From contig OV277870.1 in assembly GCA_922989275.2 (NCBI GenBank), positions 41,846,356 through 41,910,355 of the forward strand: a DNA stretch of 64,000 bases, in the 5' to 3' direction. The notes below the pieces were generated by a model. The model saw nothing but the letters and a program-made list of their open reading frames with translations, did not search any database and had not been told where the DNA came from. The DNA comes from Gari tellinella (Eukaryota; Mollusca; Bivalvia; Cardiida; Psammobiidae). Numbering within the stretch: position 1 is the first letter of the stretch; each line of letters opens with the position of its first letter. Below are positions 20,796 through 32,600 of the stretch, in pieces. The position numbers and the translations under genes were made by a program.

Positions 20796-21289
20796 AAACT
20801 TGTTTTGAAATTAAATTTCAAAATTCCTGTTGAAACCATCTGTCAGGATATAGGAAAAATAAAATACAGTATACAGTAAGCCTCTATTTTGACCACTTAA
20901 ATAAAAATATTGATTGCTTGAAATACAGGTCACATCTTAAACCAATGTGACAGTAAAACAGCTTTCTGTTTTACTGTTTCCTTTTTTAAGCAGCCACCTG
21001 TGGTAAACACGTTATAAATTACACAATTTTACCGTATATGGCTCTTTAGTAGGACAGGGTAAAAACATAAATAGGAGTTTGTTATGTAGAACTGTAAAGG
21101 CATAAACAGGCAGTTTTATAAGGTAATGTGTCAAATATTTATAAAAGTAAAGTAAATTTGTTCCATAGTAATTGATTTTATTTATGAATCTTTTTCCAAA
21201 ACCACTTTCCCAATTGGATGTAACCATGACCGTAAACATCGGTACCAGGTGAGCGATTTAGGGTGGCATGTGGCACTTGTAACAATATA

Positions 21290-21700
21290 TTAGTAAAGAA
21301 ATAAGACAATGACAAACATGCAGACATTGATCAGAATACTCCTCTAGGAGCCCTGACTGGTTATACACTGTTTGCATAGGACAGTTGTACTATTCACACT
21401 AGTACACAGTTTGTAAATGACAAGGCATTAATGCGTTAAGATAGGTAGCTCCTTAATGCAAGAGAAAAAGTACTGCAGAAAGCTACTTTTGAACTTCATG
21501 CTTTATTTTTGTCATGCATTAACACATTCAATCCTAGTGATGAGTATACTTGTCATTAACAATTAGCATACCCATGAAGAGTGGACATGTCCTGTGCAAA
21601 CAGTGAAGACCCAGCTCTGAGGGCTCCTGAATTAGTTCTCTAATCAGGGTTTGCATTGTTTGACATTTTGCAGTATATTTTTAAAATCAATTCATGTTAC
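21290..21700. mobile_element. Two adjacent family A MITE copies, decayed
   Basis: Family A palindromes lie at about 21313-21376 (ATCAGAATACTCCTCTAGGA) and about 21596-21663 (AACAGTGAAGACCCAG ... GCATTGTTTG). TTAA-type ends are partly readable near 21434 and 21529. Confidence 0.5.
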
Positions 21701-22014
21701 TTTGAATTGCTTCTAAACACAAATTATAGAAGGATATGGAGGAATACATCATTAATAATTTGTACAGATTTTAAGCTTCTGTAAAATAAGCTGGATGTGT
21801 ACCAACAGAATATAATTGTATTAAAAGTTTTACAAAGTTCTCTTGGTTGACACTATACATTTATAACTGTATAAAATGGGCTATTTTCTTCAGTGGAGGG
21901 ATAAATTAAATGTGTAAAATCTAAAATGCCTAAAGAGTAATGGTTAAAGGTCCTTAGTGTTATCTGAATTATCAGTAAATATTGAGAATCAGCCTGTCGG
22001 TTGGTCGGTCTGTC

Positions 22015-22545
22015 TGCAAAATCTTGTACTTTCAACTCCTCCTTCAGTTTCAACCTGATTCACTTGATACTTGGCATAAATCTTATTCAGGAGTAGTAGA
22101 TATGTAAGACACGAATTTCAGGTCTCTGTGACATTGGCCTTGAAATTGGTAGGCAAAATCTTGTACTTTGAACCCCTCCTTCACTTTCAACCTGATTCTC
22201 TTGATACTTGGCATAAATGTTACTCGGGAGTAGTAGATGTGCAAGACACAATTTTCAAATCTCTGCGACCTTGACCTTTGGCCTTGAAATTGGTCTTAAA
22301 ATTGGCAGGCAAAATCGTGTACTTTCAACTCCTCCTTCAAGACACAAATTTCATATCTCCTTGACCTTTGGCCTTGAAATTTGTCTTAAAATTGGCAGGC
22401 TTTTACTTTGAACTCCTTCACTTTCAACTTGATACTTGGCATAAATGTTACTCAGGAGTTGTAGAGTGTCATATACCATTTTTAAGTCATTTTGACCTTG
22501 GCTTACACCTTTGACCTTATTGTAAAACATTATTGAAAACGTCTG
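22015..22545. repeat. Tandem interspersed repeat, period about 120-130 bp
   Basis: About four imperfect units contain CTTGTACTTTCAACTCCTCC, GATACTTGGCATAAATGTTA and TTGACCTTTGGCCTTGAAAT. Related sequence in the opposite orientation lies at 22910-23270. Confidence 0.6.
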
Positions 22546-22640
22546 CAGAGTGCTGTATAGTGGGGGTATTTATCACCTTTAGTGATAGCCGTTCTAGTTG
22601 CTTTTATCACACAATACTTTATGTAAAAGGTTTAAACTAA

Positions 22641-22712
22641 ATGGCAAACAATGTAGACCCTGATCAGACTACCTCCAAGGGAGCATTCCGATCAGGTCTT
22701 CACTGTTTGTTC
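22641..22712. repeat. Family A core palindrome
   Basis: AAACAATGTAGACCCTGATC pairs with GATCAGGTCTTCACTGTTTG around CCAAGGGAGC. The outer MITE ends are not recognisable. Confidence 0.6.
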
Positions 22713-22909
22713 ATGCCTTTTTGTCCTAATACTAGTTGCAGCCTTATAGTTTTACAGGATGTTTGCACACCTACTACAGATGCCTATGTTATCAGGAGTT
22801 TGATTTGCTTAAAGTTTTCTGAGAGTTAACTCTTTCAACACTTAGTAACTCTTGTGGATTATTAAGCTCCCTTGTGGATCATTTTAGTTGGCAAAACATG
22901 AAGGAGAAG

Positions 22910-23275
22910 TAAGCCGTACAAGATTCTGCTAACAGACTGGTCGCCAATTTGAAGGCCAGAGGTTAAAGTGACCTGAAATTTACGTCATGCATATCTACAT
23001 CACTTGATTAACATTTATACCAAGTATGAAGTGATTCAGGATGAATCTGAATGACGAGTATCGCGTACAGGATTTTGCAAACAGACCTGTCACAAACGTA
23101 AAGGCCGAGGTCAAGGAGACCTGAAACTTGTGTCTTCCACATCTTCTTTTCCTGCTTAACATTAATGCCAAGTATCAAGTAAAGCAGGATGAAACTAATT
23201 TTAGCATTTAAGGATGAGTTCACATTACAAGAGTGTGCAGACAGACCACCGACCGACAACTGATTCGAGTATACC
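22910..23275. repeat. Interspersed repeat, inverted relative of 22015-22545
   Basis: It holds AAGGCCGAGGTCAAGGAGAC, ACATTAATGCCAAGTATCAA and GCAGGATGAA, which are reverse complements of the modules upstream. Confidence 0.5.
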
Positions 23276-23529
23276 CCCTCAAACCTTGTTTATGGGTAGT
23301 ATACTAATATATGAATTCAAAATCAAGTATGCAACAACACAAAAGGTATCGCGGTCCCCAAAACAAAAACAACAAAAAACCCCAAAAACAAACCAACCTC
23401 CGAGTACAAACATTTTTTCATTGCAGACAATACTCTATAATGCAATGGGAACAGACAGCATATAGTGCAATCTGATGCCGTATACAGTGGCAGTCTATGG
23501 ACAAAGAACGACATCCAACGTTTCTCCAA

Positions 23530-23700
23530 TTTGATCTTAGTATAATAATAATAATAACGACTTTATTTCATGTGGATTACATATTTGGTATCGAACAAAC
23601 AAACCAATTTCCAATATGGTCCACAAACAAAATTAACATATATACAACACGAAGGAACACAATTACAAATCAGTATTTTTTTTAAACCTTAGCAAACAGA
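23530..23700 (-). repeat. Possible LINE 3' tail (TAA/ATT repeat)
   Basis: TATAATAATAATAATAACGA followed by CTTTATTTCATG reads, on the minus strand, as an AATAAAG-type end with a short ATT tail. This is the usual look of a truncated LINE 3' end. No coding part remains. Confidence 0.35.
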
Positions 23701-23760
23701 GTGGACCCTGAAAAGACAGTTCCTGTAGGAGCTCTCCACAGGGACTACTCTGTTTACTTA
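23693..23760. repeat. Family A core palindrome
   Basis: GCAAACAGAGTGGACCCTG pairs with CAGGGACTACTCTGTTTAC around TTCCTGTAGGAGC. Confidence 0.6.
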
Positions 23761-24329
23761 AAGAATTTTAAAGATTAAGCTGAAAATGATAATGCATAAG
23801 TGTCATTATGAGAATTCAAGATTTGTTATCTATACATGAATATTGAATAGGTAGAGGCAATATAAAGCCCAAACAAAACGACGATTTAACAAATAGCAAA
23901 GATCTAGATCAATGAAATTTTATAACAAACGGGAAGGAATATACCAAAGATACTTTACTCCATGGTATACTTCTTGTATTGAAGAAAAGGTGATCACTTA
24001 AACCAGGTTGAAAGTATAATCTTGCATTTGTAACAGAATATCCACAGGAAATAATGCCTTGATTATCTGGGGGTAAAATAATTGGCGATTAACCTATGCA
24101 TGGCCATTTGTTCTACTAATAAGCCCCATAGTTCCCTTCATGTCGTTTAAGCAGATGCATGTTCAACAATGAAATGCAAGTAACTCTGCAGGTTATATAT
24201 GTTAGTAAGTCGCTGCTCAGGTTGAATAAATGCTGCTAAAAATTTAGTACATGATTTTTTCATCTTCAGTGACAAAGCACTACAAACCTTTGTCTTATAC
24301 AAACTGTAAAAACGTGTTTTAGTTGCACT

Positions 24330-25050
24330 TTAATGTCATCGGACGTGTACGTTTCAAACGTATCCATAGAAGGTGCAAATCCTGATCAGAGGACTCCGAA
24401 AGACGCCTTTATATCTAGGTATTCACTGTGAGCATACGACAAGTGTATTTTCAAATATCGACTATACTCGTCGTTAGGGTAGAATTTGTTAAACAATTAT
24501 GATATGTGATCGTATCCCTAAACGGTGCAGATCCTGATCTGAAGACTCCTCGAGGAGCCCTCACACCAGGGTACTCACTGTTAGCATACGACAAGTGTAC
24601 TTTGTATAGGTACACTGTTAATGAACGACGAGTATATACGTCGATAGGGATGAGTGTATTAAACAATTACGATATGTGATATCGTGTCCATAAACGTTAC
24701 AGATCCTGATCGGAGTACTCCTCTAGGAGTCCTCAGATCTAGGTATTCACTGTAAGCATACGACAAGTGTCCTTTTCAAAGGAACCATGTTAGTCAAAAA
24801 CGACTATGTACATTCGTCGACAGGGGTACTTTTCAAAGGTACCATGTTAGTAAATAACGACTACATTCGTCGACAGGGTTAAATATGTTAGGCAATTTTG
24901 ATGTGTGTGATCGTATCCATAAACGGTGCAGGTTTTTAACAGAGGACTCCTCTAGGAGCCCTCAGATCTGGGTCTTCACTGCAAGCAAACAACATGTGTA
25001 CTTTTCATAGGTAAACTGTTGGTAAATGACGCGTATACACATTCATTATT
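24330..25050. repeat. Tandem array of four family A-type units
   Basis: Units of about 160-190 bp start near 24340, 24510, 24680 and 24905. Each holds CGTATCCATAAACGGTGCAG or a close variant, a GGACTCCTCTAGGAGCCCTC-type palindrome, CATACGACAAGTGTAC and an AACGACGAGTATA... TCGATAGGG segment. The third unit has a duplicated right arm. MITEs are normally dispersed, so head-to-tail copies indicate tandem duplication after insertion. Confidence 0.7.
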
Positions 25051-25239
25051 CATTTATTTAATTTACAATAATATAATATATATAAATCAACATCAAAAAC
25101 CTCATCAACTGCTCATGCAAGGTTCAAGGCTCAGCTGGGTTAGATAAAAGTTAACTCAAACGCCCCAGAAACTTGCAATGGGAAATTCAATTTTCAAATT
25201 AAGTCTGGTCGATTTGTACCACAATAAAACATCTCTGTT

Positions 25240-25330
25240 TCGACTTGGTGTTCGTCTAATGAGGGAAACACGCAATGCAGAAATCCTTTGAAGAAGCTTT
25301 CTTCATTGCGTGTATCCTGCATTAGCCGAA
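25240..25330. repeat. Third core type palindrome (CATTGCGTGTATCCTGCATTA)
   Basis: AATGAGGGAAACACGCAATG pairs imperfectly with CATTGCGTGTATCCTGCATT around GAAGCTTTCTTC. The same core is inside the family E copy just downstream, and a relic of it closes the window (TGCAGGATAACAC). Confidence 0.55.
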
Positions 25331-25370
25331 GTATGAAGAAGAAGGCACATGTTATATTTACACTATACAG

Positions 25371-25565
25371 TAGAACCTATCTTTAACAACACTTAAACAT
25401 TGCCGACTCTGACCGTTTAAGACAGGTGCCAGCCTAATGAGGGAAACGCGCAATACAGAAAGCCCCTGAATGAGCTTTCTTCATTGCGTGTATCCTGCAT
25501 TAAACAACAACGTGGCTCTTAATATACTTTTACACGGGTGTTGCTAAGGAGAGGGAGTACTGTAC
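25371..25565. mobile_element. Family E MITE carrying the third core type
   Basis: The ends CAGTAGAACCTATCTTTAAC and GGAGAGGGAGTACTG with flanking TA are family E-like, but the core is AACGCGCAATACAGAAAGC paired with GCTTTCTTCATTGCGTG. Confidence 0.55.
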
Positions 25566-26037
25566 CTTTATGTTGTAAATATTGATTTGCCATACAAGAT
25601 TAGTATATCTCATGAGTACTGCTATTTGCTATGTTTGTGTTGATTATATTAATGTTAAACACATCTGTTGTACTGAGGAAATAAAACATTGAATTGAAGT
25701 GAGCTTTCTGTTTTACGTTCATCTTGCTTGAAGCAGCCACCTACATTAATCACCATAAACACACTCATTTTAGTGATCGTAATAGAAAAGCTTTCATTAT
25801 ACTGTATTTGATTTTACAATATATTCATAATGACAAACAGTGCAGATCTTAAGGAGCCCTTTGATTAGAGTCTACATTGTTTGCATAGGACAAAGTTTCT
25901 TTTCACATGTTTGCTGTTTGTAAATGACGAGTACATTCGTTGCTAGGGTTGAATGTATTGCTTATCATATTTAGATTTAAAAATAAGTCTGATTGACCAA
26001 GTTTTGCCATATGATGTTTATGAAACATCTATAGAAT

Positions 26038-26183
26038 TAACTCTTAGCATGCTAGCTGTGAAATTTTGATAACCTTTGCAAACAATTTGGTTCCTGATGA
26101 GACGCCGCGTAATGCAGTGTCCCATCAGGATATATTAAACTGTATGACACTCAACCAATACCCAACATGCAAAGAGTTAATAG
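26038..26183. mobile_element. Family C-like MITE (TTAA-flanked)
   Basis: It starts TTAACTCTTAGCATGC and ends ACATGCAAAGAGTTAA. The core is a diverged GACGCCGCG palindrome (CAAACAATTTGGTTCCTGAT). Confidence 0.65.
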
Positions 26184-26490
26184 TTCGTTGGACACTGCAA
26201 TCCACCTGTTTCCACCAAAGTCAATGTTGATACTATTCGGCACAAAGTTTATGACCAGCTGTTCTCAATTTCATACATAGTCAAATGTGTAATAAACCAT
26301 TACGCCATACATACTCAATTTAGCACATTTCATTTATTCCTCCACTTAAGAAATTAGTTCCAATATGCCGTCATGGATATGTATCATAAGAAACATTTTC
26401 TATATTCTAGCAGATGGTAGTTTAAAGCGGGTTGAACGTAAACCAGATATGCCTTAATTAAGGCACATTCTGCTTTACTTTAAACCTTCT

Positions 26491-26752
26491 TTAACCCTTT
26501 ACCTTATAGAAACGCCTTTTAGCGCATTCAGTTGCATCCTCCACGTAAAAAATAATTCCAATCTAGATCTATACAGTCATGAATATGTATCAGAAGAAAT
26601 ATTTTCTTAATTACACTGAGGAGGTGGTAACTTAAAGCAGACTGAAAGTAAAGCAGAATGTGCCTTAGGGCGCATTCTGCTTTACTTTCAAGCTGCTTTA
26701 AAATAGTCACCTACTTTCAAATCTAGAAACAGGCTATAGGGTAAAGGGTTAA
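26491..26752. mobile_element. Family B MITE (TTAA-flanked), complete
   Basis: A 262-bp copy from TTAACCCTTTACCTTATAGA to CTATAGGGTAAAGGGTTAA. The core palindrome at 26631-26702 has long arms (CTTAAAGCAGACTGAAAGT ... GCTGCTTTAAA) around CCTTAGGGCGC. Fragments of other family B copies surround it (26400-26490 and 26820-26940). Confidence 0.75.
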
Positions 26753-27439
26753 GTGGTCATCTGTCTTCAAAACCAGAAAACTGGCTGTGGAGTAAAGGGT
26801 TAAATTACCATTTAGAAATTTTGCATGAACCTTTATACCCATAGTCTGTTTCTAATTTTGAAGACATATGATTACTTAAAGCAGATTCAAAGTAAAGCAG
26901 AATGTGCCTTATGGTTGTAATTCCAGCCTGTTTTAAGGTATGGTCTGTTAGGATTTAGAAATATTTCTAATAGTTCATTTTTATGACTTTAAAAACGGAT
27001 AACATAATGCAAAGAAGCTGTCTGCATTTTTTTTAGTGAATTGCATTTATCCTGCACTATACCATGGAGGAATTGGGTATAATTCCTCCATGAATATACG
27101 CGGAAAACCTAAGTTTAACCTTTATAGTGCCATAGTAAGACTTCATGTACATGTGTTGTCATCGATTTGTTTTTAAACAATTTTATTATATAATTGTTCT
27201 GTACATGTATGGATCTTGCACACATTTATTCATTATTATTATAAATCGTGTGCAGAGGCACACTTGTGATTTTAAAAATTAATTTAGGCGAGTATAACGC
27301 ATCTACATGACACTGAACTATATAAAGCAGATTTCTTTTCGTAGCATGCACCATATAACGATAGGGTTTGGCTTGGTCAAAGTTTTAGACATACCGGTGT
27401 GACCGTGTAAATTAAGTCCCCGGGATAAGTTTGACGACG

Positions 27440-27895
27440 TTGAAAAAAAGTGCGAGATCGCATGTGTCCTGTTAGGTTCTCGCATCTTTTTTCGACGTAA
27501 GACCACGTGTCGCTGTTGGCTCTGAAAAAGATGCGAGATTGCAAGGGTACATTCTCGCATCTTTTTTCGACGTTTTCTACCATAGATTACTATAGGATTG
27601 GTATACAAAATGTATCGAAAAAAGATGCGAGATTGCAACTTGCATTCTCGCATCTTTTTTCGACGTTTTTTTAAAGGCCGAAAAAAGATGCGAGAATGTA
27701 CCGTTGCAATCTCGCATCTTTTTTCGACGTTTTGGACAATAGAATACTATAGGATTTGAGGTCCAAAAGTACCGAAAAAAGATGCGAGAATGCCTCGTTG
27801 CATTCTCGCATCTTTTTTCGGCGTTTTAATAAAATTGAAAATCAGAAAAAGTAGCGGTCCTAACAGGACACCGTACTTATGCAAGAGCCGTGACT
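27440..27895 (-). repeat. Five-hairpin array, copy 2 (inverted)
   Basis: Five GATGCGAG hairpins lie near 27440-27496, 27520-27572, 27610-27665, 27677-27728 and 27771-27825. Read on the minus strand they match copy 1 at 1540-1985 in order, loops and spacers, and share the outer sequence CCTGTTAGGACCGCTACTTT. Homology stops right after the fifth hairpin on one side. Open frames on the minus strand at 27318-28013 come from this structure. Confidence 0.85.
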
Positions 27896-28296
27896 GTTGT
27901 GGTGGTAAATACCAAAACTTCACAAATATATTTTTATTATAACGTTGATTAGTTAAAACACGGACAAGGTTACTACTAACAGAGAGCTCAGGTAACGTTC
28001 TTAACTCTCGCATGCTTTGTAAAACATTTTGTCAGCTACAATTGTTATCTGCTACTGTTTAAAAACTGGATTTTTCAAAAATTCTTTTCAAACAGGATCA
28101 GAGTGTCAAACAGTTTGGATCCTGATGAGACGCCGAATTATGCTGCGTTTGTTCAGAGTCTACACTGTTTTTTTCCTGACAGGAAGTTCAATATAAAACA
28201 AAACGAAAATCAAAATTTAAACCAGGGACTCCTTAGATAAAAAATATGGACTAATCAGGTATATAAGCATGGAAGAATACACTGGGCGCAATTGGG

Positions 28297-28521
28297 TTAA
28301 CCCCTTCACTGCCTTACCCCGAGCACAACAGTTTTTTGCAAACAGTTTAGATCCTGATCGGACGCCGCGTTACCGCGTAACGCGGAGTCTGATCAGGATC
28401 CAAACTGTTTGACACTAATAACAATATCTCTTCAGTCAAAGTAGCAAAAATTAAAATTTAAGAAATAAAAGCAGATGACAAGCGTTTAAAATTGATGACG
28501 TCACGACAGTGAAGGGGTTAA
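28297..28521. mobile_element. Family C MITE (TTAA-flanked), complete
   Basis: A 225-bp copy from TTAACCCCTTCACTGCC to CAGTGAAGGGGTTAA. The core palindrome (AAACAGTTTAGATCCTGATC, GCGTTACCGCGTAACGC) is followed by an AAATTTAAG stretch and TGACGTCA. Confidence 0.75.
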
Positions 28522-28599
28522 TAGTTTCACCGCCATAATATCGTCGCTTTGATACTGTGGCCTGCACTTTTGTTTCAAAGCTAGATTTGATGCTGAATG

Positions 28600-29130
28600 A
28601 CTGAAATATATCGACATGTGTAGCAACAGGAGTTGCAATAAAAACCAGTTTTAAAATAATTATTGCAAAACTGTTTTTTATTGCAATTCCGGTTGACAAT
28701 GTTCAACCAGTTTTGCAATAACCAGAATTGCAATAATATCTTGAAGTCCATCAAAAACGTTATGCTCCATTAGATGATCATATATACTTGATATTTTTAT
28801 GTTTTTGGATCATCCGACGAAACTTGAAGCATTCGTTGGTGTAGAGAATAAAGTCAAGTTTCATAAATTTCAACAGAATATGACACAGTACCACACGGAA
28901 TTTAGTCTTAGGTAAAAATGCATTATGAATAGGGTTATTGCAAATCCGGTTGACATGATTGGAACACACTGAATTGCAATAAAATCACTTTGACACTGTT
29001 TTATTGCAAAACAGGTTTTATTGCAATGCCGGTGCCAACGTTCAACCAGTTTTGCAATAAATAGAATTGCAATAAAATCTTGAAGTCTATTGCAAAACTG
29101 TGTGTTTATTGCAATTCTGGTTGCTACATG
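28600..29130. repeat. Fold-back cluster of ATTGCAAAACTGGTT modules
   Basis: Five or more copies of ATTGCAAAACTG and AATTCCGGTTG-type modules occur in both orientations, so several hairpins are possible. Nothing coding is seen. Confidence 0.55.
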
Positions 29131-29257
29131 ATTTTCAAGTAGTTTGGATCCTGATCAGACGCCGCGTTACAAAATCCAAACTGTGTTCGTATGCCAGGCT
29201 ACTTGTTTTGAACAAGTTAATGTTTTTATACTAAACCCTTGCCTTTCAATTCATATA

Positions 29258-29502
29258 CAGTGGAGAATGTGTTATTCTTTCCCAATAAACGCGTTTACGC
29301 TAAAACTATTATTTACAGTGCAAACAGTTTGGAGCCAGATCAGACGCCGGTAACCCGGCGTCTGATCAGGCTCCAAACTGTTTGCCACCAAGATAAACAT
29401 GAAATATCAGAATTGTCCAAAAGTTGTTCTTTTCTACGTTTTAGTGCTTTGCGTTTGCGTACGTTTGCGTTTAAACGGGAAAGAATAACAGATTCTCCAC
29501 TG
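29258..29502. mobile_element. Family D MITE just upstream of the methyltransferase start
   Basis: A complete 245-bp copy with TA at both sides (ATA|CAGTGGAG ... CTCCACTG|TAC). It ends 25 bp before the ATG at 29528, so it must lie in the 5' untranslated region or core promoter of that gene. Confidence 0.85.
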
Positions 29503-29527
29503 TACTAGTAGTGTTTCAACAGTTACC

Positions 29528-29653
29528 ATGGGTACCACATCAGATTTGTCGGACACCGATTTTGTGAAGAAATGTAATTATGCTGGAAAGCTTGGTGACA
29601 CACCCGAGCAGGTCATGAGTGATTACACAGACTGGGCGCCAAAGTATGAGCAG
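29528..29653 (+). CDS. METTL27-like exon 1
   Basis: Encodes residues 1-42, from MGTTSDLSDTD to WAPKYEQ. Donor GTACAG, phase 0. The ATG has a purine at -3, and a family D MITE ends 25 bp upstream. Confidence 0.85.
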
Positions 29654-32600
29654 GTACAGTACTTACAACGTCAATGCTTGCATTTACAAAATAACAAAGG
29701 AAAAACAACATAATTATGCACTTTCATAGAACATTGGTCTGTAATAATGAGTAAAAAAAAAATATACCAAGTTAAAGTCTACTTTCAGTCCGAATGACCG
29801 CTCAGCCGACTGTACATATACTCCCCTGAGCACTGCTAACATATGGCGCAGTCAAATGCAGCCGCAGTACCGACTCAGACCCTTCACAGGTACCCATTTT
29901 AACCCCTGGGTGGAGAGGAGCAATTCGCGGCACATGTCTTGCTCAAGAACATTCCTGTACATCATCGGGGATTCAGAAAAATCCCCTAGTCAGACCGCTG
30001 GTCCGGCGGGGGATCGAACTCACGACCCCTGGTACCGTAGTCCAAGGTGTTAACCATTGGTAATGCGTGATAATGTTCCCTTAACCCCTTCACTGCCGTG
30101 ACGTCATCATTTTGAAACAATTGTCGTCTGCTATGATTTTTTAAATTCAATGTTAAGGTGTTTTAGTTAAGAAATATTAAAATGAGTGTCAAACAATTTG
30201 AATCCTGATGATTTAAACTGTTTGCAAAGAACCGTTGTACTCGGGGTAAGGCAGTGAAATGGTTAATATAGTAAAACGTCTTTATAACGACCACTAAAAA
30301 GAAGGCTAATTGGTTGTCTAAAAGACTGGCGACAGCTAAAAGCAATGTGAGGGTAAAACCGAGCTTTCTGTTTTACCGTCATCTTGTTTTAAGCAGTCAA
30401 CTGTCTTAAACATCTTATAACTAAGACAATTTAGTGATATTGATAAAGAACTTTTTTCCTGTACACTTAAACTCCATGATGTGGATTTGTTGTGTGTGTA
30501 GGCACCCGGTCAGCAATTTCTGCTTTTTAACCCATTTTATGCGAGATACACTTTTAGGTGTACCTCTAGGCAAACAGTTTTGATCTCAGATCATGCCCCA
30601 CATTGTGGGGCCTGATCTGAGATCAAAACTGTTTGCAGCTAGTTCAGTATTCTATCAGAATCTGCTAAAATCTTTTGCAAATATTTGAATTATACCCGCT
30701 GCAGAAAACATTTTAAAATGGCCGCCAAATATTACCCAGCATACAATGGGTTAACTGCACTTCTAATAATGGTTCGCGTGTCTAGTGTCTCTCTTAAAAA
30801 TAGCTACTTTGCTTGGTATGTTCTGTACTACATGTAGCTACAAATGTATCATGCAAAATAAAGATATATTATTTTAATCAGAACAGAACAATCTTTTATT
30901 TTCGCACTGTTAACAAGTATTTTTCAAAAACATGTGAACAAATACAGGTAAATAATTGCATGTAAAATGGTAGAATATATCCAATTGCCAATCAGTCATG
31001 GTAATGCGGTTTGGTATCTGAAGCGATAACTAGTTTCAAAATTCTATCTATTATATCTGATGAACCTGTCAAAACTAGCCCATTTTTTCACTATGCTCCA
31101 TCAAATTGACCCATTTATCATTTCCCAAACAGACTTTCAGGACGTTAACCCTTTCATGGCCTTGACACTCATAACCATATTACAACAATCGATTTGATAC
31201 ATCTTAACTTTGAAAGAAAAAAAAACCCAGATGACAGCTGTTTATTTAAAGCTGATGCCATCATGGCAGTGAAGGGGTTAAGATACTGATCAGCTCAGAA
31301 AATTGTTGCAGACGATAAAATATAGCGTGAAAAAAAAATAAAAAAAAAGATTTTTAAAAATGACATTGTCTGATATTGATCTGCTACTTCAGGCTTTCAT
31401 ATCTGTTGTATTTGATATATACTGTCAATTACATTAACCTTTCAGCGCCGTAGTTGCATAAAGTCGACCTTGCATATAGTTTGGATCCAGATCAGACGCC
31501 GCGTAACGCGGCGTCTGATCAGGATACAAACTGTTTGAGACACTTATCGATATTTCTTAAGTCATACAACATTAAATCTATTTTTGAAACGTTCTTCCAG
31601 ACAACAATACTGCAGCAGACGACAAAAAAGCGGCGAAGGGGTAACAATCTCCCGAATAACTTTGCGCTAAAAAGGTTTAAGGGTGTATCAATGTTATGAA
31701 TTTAAGAAATTTTCAAAGTATATGAAAACACTTTATGATGGTTTTTTATTGAAGAGCTATTTAAGATGAATGAAACAATAGAAAAAGTGTACATTTTGGT
31801 GAACAACAGTTGGCTCCATGGCCATGTAAAATTTACCCCACCCACTTTCTCTTATTTTGTCCTTTTCAAACAGCCCGCTTCAATAAAATTCATTTTAAAT
31901 GAAAACAAATATGATAATTTGGTTTTGTGTTATTTATTTCCTATCTATGGTAGTATTTCTTCATACAAAAAATAATTTAAGAAAAAACAGGCACCAAATG
32001 TGAGATTTATAAAGCTCTAAATATCATCGATATGGTACTTTTTTGTAAATTTTGTAAGGGGGGATAACTCTTTTTACTTTAATAACTCAAAATTTTCAAC
32101 ACTGACCTTTCAATTTCTTTTCATATTTTGAACTGCCTTAGCATTGCTTTCATTTGGTAGAATATAAGAAAAAGTTTAATACTAGAACTATTTCTTTTTC
32201 AAACTTTTTTACTTTTTTTTTCATAAAATAAAAAATCTAATAAAATCATGCCCTATAAAAAGCATATTTTTGATATTCGAGGATCCATATTGTTCAAACA
32301 TAGTGCCTGCTTTGTCTAAATTTGGTTTCTATATGTGAAAATACCACCATAAACATGAAATAAATAATGAAAACCCAAATTACCATGTTTGTTTTGTTTT
32401 GAAATAGATTTTACTGAAGCTTGTACTTTGAATGGGTAAAACTTGAGAGAAAAAGTCAAAATTTGACATACCTTTTTCAAATCGCTGTAGCTCAAAAAAA
32501 TGGACACCACCATATATTTTTTTTCCATGTTTTTCATTCATCATAAATAGCTCTTCCAAAAATACAATGATAGAAAAAACGTTTGATACTTTGAAAAAAT

